From contig NC_053126.1 of assembly GCF_010015445.1 (NCBI RefSeq), positions 15,316,669-15,380,668 of the forward strand: a stretch of 64,000 bases of DNA, in the 5' to 3' direction. This DNA is from Perca fluviatilis. Taxonomy: Eukaryota; Chordata; Actinopteri; Perciformes; Percidae. The notes under the pieces were generated by a model. It had not been told where the DNA came from. It worked only from the letters and a program-made list of their open reading frames with translations, and did not search any database. This document shows, piece by piece, positions 28,601 through 40,345 of this stretch (position 1 is its first letter; every line of letters starts with the position of its first letter). A program made the position numbers and the translations under genes.

Positions 28601-29551
28601 ACTTGTCAAGATAATGTAATTTAGTAGCTATGGTGCAATATAAGAAAGTTAAAGGTTACATGAAAATAGACTTTGAAAGGAGAAAATCTTTATTTAAAAT
28701 ATTTTGTTTTTTGTTTTGAGGGTCAAATCCAGATGTTATAGTAACTGAAATTTGCTTTTTATTTAGCCTCTCGTAGATATCCCAGCCTACTGTCTTGTTG
28801 TTTTTTATGGATAAATCATATGATACAAAGTAGATAAAAGTTGAATGAAGGTGGCACAAGGTTTAAATAAGATTTTTACAAGAGGAACAATGATGTTTGA
28901 ATTTTATTCTGGAAAAGAGGTAAGAGCCTTGCCATTGAGCAAGGAAAACGGACTTTATGAAATGTATTTAAATAAAAAAAATTGAAATAATAATTAAAAA
29001 AAGCATAGCAGAGCTCAGTTCAGTTCACAGTTAATATTTTTAAGTGTGATAGGCTACCTGTACCACTTCAGTCCCTTGTCGTAGTTGCGGTCGAAGAAGT
29101 GCGGCTCTGCTCCCACCGCTCTGATGTCTGGATGCAGGCGCAGAAACTCCAGCAGCGCCCGGGTCCCTCCTTTCTTCACCCCGATGATGATCGCCTGGGG
29201 CAACTTTTTACTTTCCGACTCATTGAGGAAACCTGACATGGCATTATCATCCAACGCCTTCGCCTCGCCTCTAATTTCATCCCACTCTTCTCCTCTGCTG
29301 TCCAAATCGTTTTCGTTATTCAGCAAGTCCCTGGAAGCCCCGAGAGAGGACTCCTGATTGTCAACTTCTGAATGTTTTTCATGTCTGTTTACCGAGCCGT
29401 ACGCCAGGTTTGGCATAGTTGAGCAGTAGCCAACACAACAATAAATCATATACACCCAGAGGGACAGCATTATGCAGAACACAAATAGTTTGTTTTTCAC
29501 GTGGGATGATGGCACAACATATAGATTGTGTAAAATCGGACTATATTCCAT
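18999..29551 (-). CDS. hs3st3b1: Heparan sulfate glucosamine 3-O-sulfotransferase 3-type (two coding exons)
   Basis: The enzyme transfers sulfate from PAPS to the 3-OH of glucosamine in heparan sulfate, in the Golgi lumen. The predicted protein has 370 residues (human HS3ST3B1 and 3A1 are about 390-406). It is a type II membrane protein: short cytosolic tail, one hydrophobic segment at about residues 21-43, a variable acidic stem to about 114, then the sulfotransferase domain. Visible motifs are the PAPS 5'-phosphosulfate loop GVKKGGT (124-130), the catalytic-base motif GAEPHFFDR with Glu149, the 3'-phosphate motif RDPVTRAIS (208-216), a Cys316-Cys328 pair matching the conserved disulfide, and GKTKGR (330-335). 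Sequons lie at Asn110 and Asn238. The exons join as TAC-AG/G-GAA with a GT-AG intron of 9.4 kb, the usual HS3ST two-exon plan. The 3A1 and 3B1 catalytic domains are nearly identical, so the paralogue name is provisional. Confidence 0.95.
20820..21455. repeat. Probable dispersed teleost repeat (non-coding, DNA-transposon-like)
   Basis: The segment includes CCATTGACTCCCATTCATTT, GACAGCGAATAACTTTACAT, AAAGGCTCCATTACCTTGTA, CACGTTATGGCCCCGTAGCA and, at its right end, GATGTCACTGTGTCCATTAT followed by TTACTGTCTATG. I recognise these phrases as parts of a common interspersed repeat in fish genomes. Exact ends and class cannot be set from one copy. Confidence 0.45.
24316..24540. repeat. CpG-rich MITE-like fragment in the intron
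   Basis: Starts near GAAGGCTGTTTTATGCTTCT, then repeated CGTCG/GACGGCGTA/CGCCGTA motifs, then GTGACGCACGTCGCTCGGCC and GATTGG. It is far richer in CpG than the AT-rich intron around it and resembles a non-autonomous transposon seen in many teleosts. A matching inverted right end was not found, so the copy looks truncated. Confidence 0.45.
29058..29551 (-). CDS. hs3st3b1: hs3st3-type coding exon 1 (start codon, transmembrane anchor, PAPS loop)
   Basis: The start Met begins [11 protein letters not shown]. The exon encodes residues 1-164 and two bases of codon 165, and ends at donor AG/GTAGCC. It carries the signal anchor, the acidic stem, the GVKKGGT loop and catalytic Glu149. The donor has C at +4 and +5 instead of A and G, so it is weaker than consensus, but its position matches the family's conserved exon junction after the WYR motif. 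Confidence 0.95.
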
Positions 29552-30000
29552 AGGACCGCCGTGAAAAAGTTACAGGCCTATTCCAGTTAACAGGCATTTT
29601 GGCAAAGGCGCCTCACTCCTCTGCCATGACACACATCCTGGCCAACCGGTGCGCAATTTCCCTTAACATAAGCTATAGCCAACATGGAAACTGATAATGA
29701 ATTGTACGGCGGGCGTTCACCTCCTGCTTCAACTCCAGGTCTGCTTGGAGAATTGATTGGTATTTTTATTCTTGATATAAACAAAAATGTGACGAAATAA
29801 AAAAAAATTAAAATCACAAAACAGGCGATGAAAATATCGCCAGGTGAGCGATACGCGCTTCAGAGACCGAGTTTGTCTCCCATCACTTGCTCCCAGTGTG
29901 TGAGCGCTCACACAGCAGCACCAAGTTATCTACGCCAGGCAACAGCATCAAGTGTGCCGGATTATAAATCCTACTTCCGGTAGGGCCTTTTAAAATAAAC
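29552..30000 (-). promoter_or_regulatory. 5' flank and probable promoter/5' UTR of the hs3st3-type gene
   Basis: The approximately 450 bp upstream of the start codon are unique-looking and contain several CpGs (for example GATACGCGCTTCAG near 29850) and a perfect 18-bp palindrome at 29897-29914. No TATA box is evident, and the transcription start cannot be placed from sequence. Assignment rests on position only. Confidence 0.4.
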
Positions 30001-30028
30001 CTGGTGGAAATGTAGCCAAGTAAACTCG

Positions 30029-30032
<4 letters not shown>

Positions 30033-30086
<54 letters not shown>
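30033..30086. repeat. (GT)n microsatellite
   Basis: About 54 bp of pure GT repeat, roughly 480 bp upstream of the hs3st3-type start codon. Confidence 0.96.
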
Positions 30087-30088
<2 letters not shown>

Positions 30089-31524
30089 GTGTTTTTTACA
30101 GTGTTTTCATGAATGCATTAATTCCATACATTTACTACCATGATGCCACTGTAGGCTACATAGCAATAGGCAATGGTAGGCTACATCATAACTGAAAGCT
30201 TATGGCAAAAACATCATTATTTTACATTATTATATCCAAATTATCTCAACAAATCGGGTTAATTGAGCATATCTGCTCTATTAGTGTAAATGATTTTGAA
30301 TTATGTTCAAATATGTGTTTCAACTGTACAATCAGTGTAATAACTTCATGTTGTAAGTAATTTTGTCTTTGGACACTGGATTTCTTCCAGTGATTTGATT
30401 TGCAGATTTGCATAAAGGTGCTGTTCTGTATAAAATACTCATTAACATCACTTTTATTTTGAAATGTCTAACGGTTCCGGTCTTGTTCTGTCTTTCTTTG
30501 TGTACCTTGACGCAGCTCTCAGAGCCCCAGAAACACTGGAGGGCGGATGACTGCCAGTGGAGCTGAACAATCCCTCCAACCTGAACATGATTACAGCCTT
30601 TTTAATGACATACACCGGATGATATTACAAACCGAGTCCTTGTCAGAGGTAAAATGTGGCCCCTTTTTATTTTCATTGTGGTAGATTAAGCATTAAGGAG
30701 CACAAGTGAAGAGAAAACATCTTTTCTTATGAGAGTATAACCAAATAACTGTTTGAGATGTGAGAACCTCTTATTTGGTTTTCATATTATTTAGTATAAG
30801 CAATTTACAAGTAAGTTGAGCTTGATGGCATTTCTGTATTTTAAATGTTGGTGGACATATGGATCACAAACTGTGCAAATATGAAACAGATATATAGAGA
30901 ATATAGCTCTCTTCTGCTCATGCTCTTGAATATATACATATTTACTTGCATGTTTACATCTTTACATGTGCACTTTTGAACTGTATCCAGATGTCCGCTT
31001 TAGATACCAGCAGACAAACTAGCGACATGACTTGAAAATCTGCGTCACGGAACAGCTGTTTCGTTAACAGCTTCACACTTTTCATGGTATTGTGGGACGA
31101 ATGGTCCAGTGAGTCACAGTTAATTGGTCTCATAGTCCTTCCTAATTTCCCTTGCAATCACTCCGAACAATGTGAACATGTCGTTCTACATCAACAAATG
31201 TTATCAGCGCATTTTGGGGATCCATAAAAGTTAATAATTTACTCTTTAGATGTGTTTTGGTGAAGATGTGTGACTATGACTTCTTAAATGCAACTAATGC
31301 CACTTGGTCTGTCTGTCTGTTTGTGTGTGTGTGTGTGTGGGGGGGGTTGTTAGCACCTTCTCTTGATGCAGGGTCAAAGGCCTTCAGTTCCACTGAACCC
31401 CTGAGCTAGCAGAGGATTAGCAGGATTACCCCAGAGCTGCCATGTCAGTCAGAGTTTCACCAGAGACAACCCTGCCCCCTTCATCTAAGCCCCTTATCTC
31501 ATCTCTCAGACACTGCTGTATATG

Positions 31525-31528
<4 letters not shown>

Positions 31529-31602
<74 letters not shown>

Positions 31603-31628
31603 TGTTGTGTGTGTGTGTGTGTGTGTGT
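31529..31628. repeat. (GT)n microsatellite
   Basis: GT repeat of about 73 bp, a short GATGTTG interruption, then about 20 bp more of GT. Confidence 0.96.
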
Positions 31629-32678
31629 TGTATGTATGTGTTGTTCTAATCCTAATAGTTGCATTTTCACAGTGCATGAGCACAAGATAACCTGTTTGGG
31701 AATATGTGTACATCAAGGGGTTTGGTTGGAGCTACACAGTCATGGTTTGCCCTTTTTATGCTCTGTGTACAGACCATGTTTGTATTTGCACTGTGTACTG
31801 TACTGGAACTCTCTGGGTGGAAGTTGAATGGTTGAGTTCAAGTGTTGTTCGAGTATTAACTTCATAGTTACTCTGAAGTCCAAAACACTTTTTCCTGTGT
31901 TCAACAAATGGAAGAGGCCATTTATAGGTGGCCATGTCTTTGACAGATAGTCTTGCACAACACTTTATTCCTACAGCCAGAGATCCCAGTATGAGAACAC
32001 TATCAGTCAATATAACTGAGTAAATCACTACATGTCTGTTTTGAAATATATTGCAATATCTTTGTCTAACTTGGCCTTTTAACAAAAAAGTATTTGTATT
32101 TATTTATTTGTACTATTTATAGTAGGTTTTTTCTGACAAATTCAGTCAGCTGTTGCCAAGTGTAAACACACTGGAACACTCTTATGGACCACAGCCAGAT
32201 GAACCGAATACTATGGTATGGACAATATATGTCTCCGTACTATATCAAATAATATGATGTCTGTTGCGATTGACATAAGAACATTGCATTTAACTGAATT
32301 AAACAAAAAATTTTCATCACCAGGTAGTTGACGTTTGGAAGGTAGGGTTAATCTGAGCATTCTTTCTGAAAAAAACAACATCATTTAGTCCAATATCATT
32401 CAAACATATCAAGGTATATAATATAGTTACCTATTTATATATTCTTAAAAATATTCAGAGACAATTAAACATACAGCACATTAATATGGAAAATGATTTA
32501 TTTACTTAGAATTTCATGACAGTATAACACACTATAAAAAGGGGACATGGGCCTTATTTTCGCTTTTTTCTGAGGTTTCATCTTTCTCTGCATTCAGAGG
32601 ATTGACATACTTCAAAGTAGAGCATAGTTGTTACAGGATGAGACTTGGAGTAATAACTAAATACACCTGAGGGAGAAT

Positions 32679-32935
<257 letters not shown>

Positions 32936-34616
32936 GTTCACTCTGTGTCATCTCCAAAGGACTCAGGAGAAGTAAACCGGACACACTAAAGGAAGTGCTT
33001 GACTTGTTCTACACATCCTCAGTACGATTACACTAACTGAACCATGTTAACACACTCCTCGTCTGCAGTCTAAACAGATGACATACACAGCAAACTTCTC
33101 CTACATGAAAACCAGACAATTAAATAAAGTCTTGCATCAGGACACACACTGATATTCAGGCGTGTATCGTCTATCGTACCGTATAGCTACAGTATAAACA
33201 AATGTAACCTAATCTAACCTTTGTCTATTTGAGTTGTCAGTCTGCCATTATCAAGCCATTTTCTAATTTAGTGAAAGTAAAAAGTTCTGAGTTTTCACAG
33301 TAGACGAAAGCCTAAAGCTGTGTGTCTTTCTACATTACACAGACACATGGCGTCTCACACATCTGCCTACACAATGCAGCTTTAATGGTGCTGCTAACAA
33401 CCTATGATTGCTTATCACCTTGTCCTGTCAACATGTTTTCAAAACTCACTTTTTAACATTCCAGCAGTTGTGTAAATGAAGTGGGAATCACATGCATAGG
33501 TGAGCCCTGTGTGTGTTTCTTGTATGCATTCGTGCATGCTTTTCATGTAATTGCGATCTATGGTAAGGTCTAATAGTTATAGTGCATTTTTAGTCCTAAA
33601 TAAACATACACACGACATCATGTTGCGCTAACATCACTGTTGTAGCAACCTCCAGATGTCAGAGATCTGAGCCCATTATAGGGTAAAGTGGACTGATGGA
33701 TGATCTCATCCGCTGCTCTAGCCCAGAAAGAACAAACAAATGCAACAACAGTAGGACAGACTAGGTCTTACACACGCAAAGCCCTCAATCTAATGACAGG
33801 GTTATTAGGTGAGCCAAGAGGCAGATCAAGACACCACTCTGGCTCCTTAAGTCCTCCTTCAAGGTCTTCAACTCTGGCTAAGGCCATTTAAAATGTCTAT
33901 AAATTCACCCGAGCCGTGCTAAAGACCATCTTATCTTCTGTTAAGAAATAGTCGTAACCTGAGCGGATTTCCTCACTTGATCCTGTAGAAAAGGTCTTAT
34001 CGCTCACTGCCGTCCTCCTGGACCTGGAAGCAGCCCTGTGGCAGGTTGGAGGGCTAAAGCAGGCTTAGATGTTCTGTTCTGGTCATGCCAAGTCTTGCAC
34101 AAACTCGGTATCCGGTAATGGTAGTTTATCATAGGTAAGTTTACATTACATTACCAAAAATAAAGATGCACTGACTTTCATACTTTTAGGCATGAGCATT
34201 TGTTTAATCCGAGGGGCATTTGGTTGCAATGCTTCTAAAACATGAAACAGAATCTCTCCTCAAACTGCTGATGCCAATCACGTTCAAAGCATTTATCCAG
34301 TTAGACAAATGAAAGCTTTTCAAACACATGTAATTGTATTGGTTTAAGAACATTACCTCATGCTGACATGCCCTATTTGTTTTGCCCTTATTCTTCCCTA
34401 TAATGAAGGGTTTCGTTTTGTATTGCACCGCAGACAATAACTTTGTGTAGCACTGAAGTTGTCTCAAACATTATTCAGTATCAAAACAGGTTGTTTATTC
34501 CTGTAATCTGGGTCTTTTTCACAATATCCAGATGGTTCACAATTTTATCATCAATGTTGTGGTATCATGTTCATTTTCAGGTCTATTTCAATTATGTACT
34601 TCCACTTTCAGAGGAA

Positions 34617-34824
34617 CATATAAGATAAGATAAGATAAGATAAGATAAGATAAGATGAGATAAGAAAAGATAAGATAAGATAAAATAAGCTAAGATAAGA
34701 TAAGTTAAGATAAGATAAGATAAGATAAGGTAAAATAAGATAAGATAAAATAAAATAAGATAAGATACAATAAGATAAGTTAAGATAAGATAAGATAAGA
34801 TAAAATAAGATAAGATAAGATAGA
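34617..34824. repeat. (AAGAT)n pentanucleotide array
   Basis: About 40 units of AAGAT/ATAAG with scattered substitutions. The array abuts the 3' end of the minus-strand LINE at about 34825, and on that strand it reads (TTATC)n. This fits growth of the array from the LINE's simple-repeat tail. The plus strand repeats AGATAAG, which is also the GATA-factor consensus. Confidence 0.95.
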
Positions 34825-35778
34825 CTGTATTGTCCCTGAAGGAAATTTGTCTTGGACACACACATACAGTATCTGCTGTTTAGGAAATACAACATAACAT
34901 AGTGCATACTTCACTAATATATACACAGAACTGTTGTACGACACATCATAATAGTCTACATAATATGTGCAAGTAGGGTAAGCAGCCTCATCAGCATTGA
35001 ATAATAACAAAAATGCCCATGCGTTCAGATAAAAGCAGCATTTCAGGAGTTCTGGCTCTGGCTGGTTTGCCATTTAGGGCTTTGATGGACATGGGGACAA
35101 AGGAGTTCATAAAGTGATCGAGCCTGCACTGGGGGACTCTGAGACGCCTGTCTGAGGGGAGATGTGAAGCTGGTACTCAGGGTGGAGGGAGGACATGGGT
35201 GGGGTCTGAAATGATCTTCTGGGCCTGTCTGAGGATAGTTTTGTCAAAGACAAAAACTCATTGCTCTTTGTGTAAGCCGGGTAATCTGGGCTTTCAGCTG
35301 TACACTGAGTTTGCCAAACCAGGCTGAGATGCCTTACCACAGGATGCTCTTCAACTACGGCATGGTAAAAGACTAGCAAAACTTTCTGGTTGACAGTGAC
35401 ACCGAAGACCCTCAGCCTACGAAGGAGGTGTAGCCGCTGATGCCTAGTGCAGACATTTTCTAACTGAACACTCCATGTCAGTTTGTTGTTGTTGTGTATG
35501 CCTAGGTATGTGTATGTATGAGTTAACCTGGGCTGTATACAGTATGTTCTGTTCATGGATGACACTGGTGAGTGGTCTCCGATGGATTTGAGGTTGAATA
35601 CCATCTTCTCTGTTTTCTTGACTTTGAGGATAAGGCAGTGTTTGTCGCACCACTGGACAAAGTCCTAAATCTCAAATTTGTATACAGCTGTATCTGATGA
35701 GTGAGACATACGACCCAGGATGGCTGTATCATCAGAACACTTTATCATGTAATTGTTAGCAGTGCTGCATGTACATTC

Positions 35779-35796
35779 AAAAGTGTACAGGGTGAA
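35779..35796. repeat. Left target-site duplication of the L1-type insertion
   Basis: AAAAGTGTACAGGGTGAA, repeated at 36440-36457 where it merges with the poly(A) tail. A duplication of 14-18 bp is typical for L1 target-primed integration. Confidence 0.9.
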
Positions 35797-36439
35797 GGAA
35801 ATTGATACTATTTTAGAGGTAGATGTCACTCCAGAACCAATGTTGTTTTTGCTGGGAGCCATAACCAAAGACCTATATAATGCAGATCAGCAATATATAC
35901 TGAGGATTCTTTTATTAGTAGCAAAGAAAATGATTACAGTGAACCGGAGGGATGTAAAACCGCCAACAATAGGTCAATGGGTCCAGAGACTGAAATATGT
36001 ATACAGGATGGAGCGAATGACGGCAAGTCTGCAGCTGACTATGGACACTTTTGTGCAAAGATGGACTTGTGTTTCAAGGTACCTGGGGGTCTGATGGATG
36101 GGATGATATGATAGAGTACTGTTGGGAAGGGATCCCTATCTAAATTCCTCTTTGGAAAATTTTGCTTAGCTACTATTTACAGATATCTACCTCTCTGCCT
36201 GTTGTTGTTACTATTATTAATATTATTACTGTTCTACTTTTATTTCATTTATCTTATTACTATTATTTTTTTACGCACTTATTTCTATTTTGCTTACTTT
36301 ATTCTTTTTTCTTTCCACTTTTTTATTTTTGTATTCTTATTGTAACCTATACTGCCTGTCATTTGTTTATTACATTTATATATCTGTCAGGAAATGTTAT
36401 GTAAAATGATAAAAATGTTTAAATAAAAAGTAAAAAAAA
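35797..36439 (+). mobile_element. 5'-truncated L1-type LINE insertion with poly(A) tail
   Basis: About 640 bp inserted in the opposite orientation to the host LINE. It begins in the C-terminal end of an ORF2-like frame (about 35799-36094), open to its stop. Recognisable parts are ILEVDVTPEPMLFLLG, ILLLVAKKMITVN and FVQRWTCVSRYLGV, matching fish L1/Tx1-type ORF2 tails. A T-rich 3' UTR, AATAAA at 36421-36426 and a poly(A) run follow. The direct repeat GTGTACAGGGTGAA at 35783-35796 and 36444-36457, extended by up to four A, is the target-site duplication. The frame is intact over the retained part, so the insertion is younger than the host LINE. Confidence 0.9.
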
Positions 36440-36457
36440 AAAAGTGTACAGGGTGAA
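36440..36457. repeat. Right target-site duplication of the L1-type insertion
   Basis: The second copy of the 14-18 bp duplication. The host LINE frame resumes directly after it (CAGGACTGGTGAACTGAG), confirming the insertion point. Confidence 0.9.
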
Positions 36458-39062
36458 CAGGACTGGTGAACTGAGACACCCCTGTGCAGCAAACCTTCTG
36501 GTGACAATTTTCATAGTTAAGTCAGTAAAAGAGGGCCATCTCGGAGCATGGGGGTAACATTTCAGTCAACTTCATTCACTTTTATTTTAATTATTAGTGT
36601 TCTGCCATTACATGCTTTTTAGCTGTTCTGTTGTTGTACCATCACATGGGTTTGTGGTTATCTACAGTATCATTAAAGACATGATACTCATGATACTTTA
36701 AATGTCAGAAGCTGGCAGGTGCCATGCAGACAGAGAAGCAAATCATATTTTAAAGCTGCTTCTGCTTCAGGTGTTACTTCAGCAAGACAGTTACCATAAA
36801 GATAGCTCGTAAGGTCTGATTATAAATAAAGAACTATCAGTTTAGATATGAAATGTCTTTAATATCTGGTGGAGTTTTATTATGGAAAGGAATATAACTA
36901 TAATAATATATCTATAATTTCTCCCTTCTTCGTCTTTCTTTACAAGCTTATTTAGAAACAATCTTTCAGTCAGTGTGTTTTTTAACCCCTGACCGCTGCT
37001 TTATTATCATATACAGACCATAACATCAAAGGATAATGCAGCCTTGCCATTTGACTATTTCCAAAAACAGATCCTACCAGTCAAAGAACACATGTTAACT
37101 GTGTTCAAAAGGATGCAGCGAACAATCACTGGCAACAGCGGCAACTAGATACCCTCAAGTCGAAGGCTTGGAGGCTGGGCGTCCCTTAGGGGGTATATCC
37201 TGGATGGAAATGTAGCCCATTATTCGAGCTGAGAACAGGTGCTTTCAACAAAGAACGCTGCATCATTACAGTCCTGTGGGAAATGAGGGGAAATATCAAG
37301 GTCCGGGAATTTACGATGTGGCCTTTTGAAAGCAAAGCAGATCAGATGCCAGGTTGTGAGGAAAACTAGAGAAGCCGTTTAAGAATAAAGACGGAAAAAC
37401 AAGGAAAGCTTCTTCTACAGTACATTCAGCAGGAATGGAAGAGAGTTTACCAGCACACAGCAGGTTAATTAGACATGCACATGAAAATTATGAGTTGGTC
37501 AAAAAGTTTGAATCTGCCATGTATGATGGATCGCATTCATTAGTAATTACATGTATCAGTGGATGACACATAAACACATAAAACATGGTGCTATATTTTA
37601 ACATCTAATCCAAATTATATAAATAAATAGCACTTTAAATACTTATAGGGTTCTCTCCAAGCTCTCTAAATCTTCTCCTCTACTTTTTTTTCTTAGAAGT
37701 ACAAAACATGCTGCGGTGTGGTTCATAAACCCATTAATACAGGTTTGTGTCTTAATTATTTTATCTTTACATCTCAGCCAGTATTTATTGTTCAGTGGAG
37801 AGAGCGTGCATGTCAGCAAATACTCTTAGGTCACAGGAAAGCAGATCTGTGGCCAAAAAAAACTCCTCACTGAAGCTCCGTCTGGGTGGAGGTCCTCTAA
37901 AGACACGTTATGCTCCACATTTCCACCACCTCTCCTTCCCCGTGCTTTTGTTTCAACATTCCTGACGTGCTTATTCTTTTACGTCCCTTTCATTTCACTC
38001 ATCAAGTACTTACAAATCTCGATTCCCTACTCAGACATCTTAAGCATCTCTTGAGCAAAGTTAAAAGAACCATTGCCTCTAAAGCTTGGTCACTCAAGGT
38101 AACTTACACAGATACTCTGCTTCTTGCCACCCATGGTGTAGATCAAGCTCTGTTCTTTAGCTCCATGCTAGCTGTACCCTTCATCCATGGCCATGGCTCC
38201 TGTCAGACCAGAGTAGGGCCCCTTTGATCTGGGCTGAGATGACAAGGCTGTGTTGTCCCATGCAGTGCCCCTGGGCTCCTCTGTCACCACAGGCAGAATA
38301 TGACAAGGTCACTTAGGGGAGGGCAGAGGGAACACACACATGATCTCCAACCTGTATGACTGGAGAACATGGCGCAAGACTACCAAGGGCCCCAAGCTGT
38401 GGCACAAATTGCTCATCATGTATAAGGAAAGGTAGTCTACTGATGTTTGGTACAAACCTAAATTAAAGATTTAACTAAAAGTCAAAGATCTCTGTCTGTA
38501 CAGTTACATTCAGGTACATTACCATAAGCTATAGAACAAGTTTACTGGGTTTCCCTGAAGATAAAATACTTTGTTTGTTCTGTGATTTAGGTTAATATTG
38601 AAGATGTAGTCCATTTCATGTTGTATTGTTCGTTTGATAACTTAAGGGCTATTCTTTTGTAAAATGTCCATTATTTTTTATTATTTCTTCTGGATTGATG
38701 ATTACAAAAAAACTCCTGCTGTGATTTTTATGTGGCAGATTTTATTTATGGAAGTTATTTCAGTTATGTTCATCTGACACATGTTTCTGTGTACATGTGT
38801 CTCTTAAAAGTTCACGTGGGCTGGGCACTTCTCTGTGAATGACACAATAAATAACACAGCTAGCTAACTGTAGCTGAACTAAACTGCAGACGTGAATGTA
38901 GTGGATATGGTTTGTAATTCCTTGCAAACAGTAAATTATCTATAGAGCCTTAGTGTTGCAAAAGTTTAAAAGTTTAGTAAGAATACAATCATCGCTCTGA
39001 TTAAAGAGTTAATAATTTAAAGACATTTCCAGGCAGACCACCTAAATAAATCAGAAATGCTG

Positions 39063-39100
39063 TTCTAATAAGTGTAGTCTCCGAACTACACTTATTAGAA
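39063..39100. repeat. Perfect 16-bp inverted repeat with 6-nt loop
   Basis: TTCTAATAAGTGTAGT at 39063-39078 and its exact reverse complement at 39085-39100, with the loop CTCCGA. It could form a strong hairpin in DNA or RNA. It is not inside a recognised element or followed by a T tract, and no function is assigned. Confidence 0.9.
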
Positions 39101-40289
39101 ATGTACAGTAATTTTTCAGTCTGCCAGTTGTATTTTCCATCAGTCACGCTGTCCTATATCCGCTGACTTTATTCTCTGTTGATGCTGAAATGAAGTAAAG
39201 CTGGTCTGTGGGCAAGTAGTCAACCCCCTGAGGAAGAGAGAAGACAAACATGATAAGAGGCTGTTGGTAAAATTACAGACTGCAGTCAGTCCTAATGGAG
39301 TTCAGCGCAGGGTTGAGGGAAGTGGTCAGTCAGTCATCGAAGCTCCTACACTGACGTTGATGTTTCCTACATTCCTGAGCACCGATGTCAACTTACATTA
39401 AGTTCAACCTTTTAAACACAAATCCTGAGAGGACAAACATGCTAACTTTATTGTACTTCATGTCCACAAATAATGCTCACTTTAATGATAATATATTGAT
39501 CCCACATTAACAAAGCAAAAAGAAGCTGTATGAGGCCAATACAAACAGCGCATTGACTGATTATGAAGTCTACCAGCAGGGCTAACCACTCTCATTAGCA
39601 TTAGATAAACACACTGCTGTGTTTGAAACATGTTTAGTGTATGCATATTTCATAAGGGTTGTGACAATCCATTGAAAATACAACCTCTTCCAGATTTACA
39701 ACACACACTACAGTAGTAAGGGTGGGCAAATAACATAAACCACATAAACCACCTTTGGTATACATACTTTCCTGAGTTCATGACCAAGATTTGCCAAATA
39801 TACACTACACAGGTCTTAACTTAGGCATTCAGAGCTCTCTGAACATTTGATTTATGGACCCTTCAGTGTTCAGTTTGGTCGAGCCATTCTTGACCTTAGT
39901 CTCTAAGCTTTAGTTTTGAACAAGTGCTGTGGGGTCCAGCGCTCTAATTCAGCTTTGTGCACTCCGTGTATATTTTACTTTTCCCATGGTCTATGAGCAA
40001 TCAGCTGTAATATCCTCTATCACCAGTGGCTGCAAACTCAGGAAGGAGTTGGCTGGTCCCTCAGGTTGCTCGCCTCACATCATAAATCCAGGACCATCTG
40101 AGCTCAGTCTGTCTTTCAGATCCATGAAATGCCAAGGCTACCTCAAGTATTGGTCTCATATAAAATGTGCTGCATGTGTGTGTGTTCATGTGCATATGTT
40201 TCATCTACACTGGCAACAATATCAAAATGTGGAGTGGTGGAAAGTACTAAGGCAAATTTTTTACTCCACTGCATGATACATTATAATGT

Positions 40290-40345
40290 AATATTATAGA
40301 TTAGGATCAAACACTATTGATCCTCAGGGGGAAATTCACATATTT
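40290..40345. mobile_element. Possible LINE L2-type 3'-end relic
   Basis: The motif ACTATTGATCCTCAGGGGGA followed by AATTC resembles the common fish L2/Maui 3' end (TTATTGATCCC...GGGGAAATT). Little else is recognisable, so this is a weak call. Confidence 0.3.

Larger units (their letters stand above)
19618..29057 (-). other. Intron 1 of the hs3st3-type gene
   Basis: A 9.4-kb intron. It holds a probable dispersed repeat (about 20820-21455), a CpG-rich MITE-like fragment (about 24316-24540), a short TA tract near 21541-21562 and a poly(A) run near 22713. A 190-codon open frame at 21947-22519 on the plus strand has no recognisable similarity. Nothing else here can be supported as a gene. Confidence 0.8.
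34825..36560 (-). mobile_element. Old CR1/L2/Rex-type LINE fragment, split by a later insertion
   Basis: Reading on the minus strand, 36560-36458 and then 35796-35107 encode the C-terminal half of a reverse transcriptase: QGCLSSPVLFTLYT (RT domain 4), then KCSDDTAILG (catalytic domain 5), then FVQWCDKHCLILKVKKTEKM, then YLGIHNNNKLTW and LHLLRRLRVFGV. At least one stop lies between FEI and DFVQW, and the tail end is degraded. The 3' UTR runs to GGACAATACAGTCTAT at 34825, followed by the TTATC tail. The element is 5'-truncated and inactive. Residues 35797-36439 do not belong to it. Confidence 0.85.

Noticed and set aside
34592..34907. Leu/Tyr/Ser-rich minus-strand frames at 34.6-34.9 kb
   Set aside because: They are translations of the pentanucleotide array, not membrane proteins.
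35753..36094. 113-codon frame as a host gene
   Set aside because: It is the tail of an L1-type ORF2 entered from the flanking LINE sequence. It has a target-site duplication and a poly(A) tail.
37910..38227. 105-codon frame at 37.9 kb
   Set aside because: No recognisable motif, no splice context, and not part of an identified repeat.
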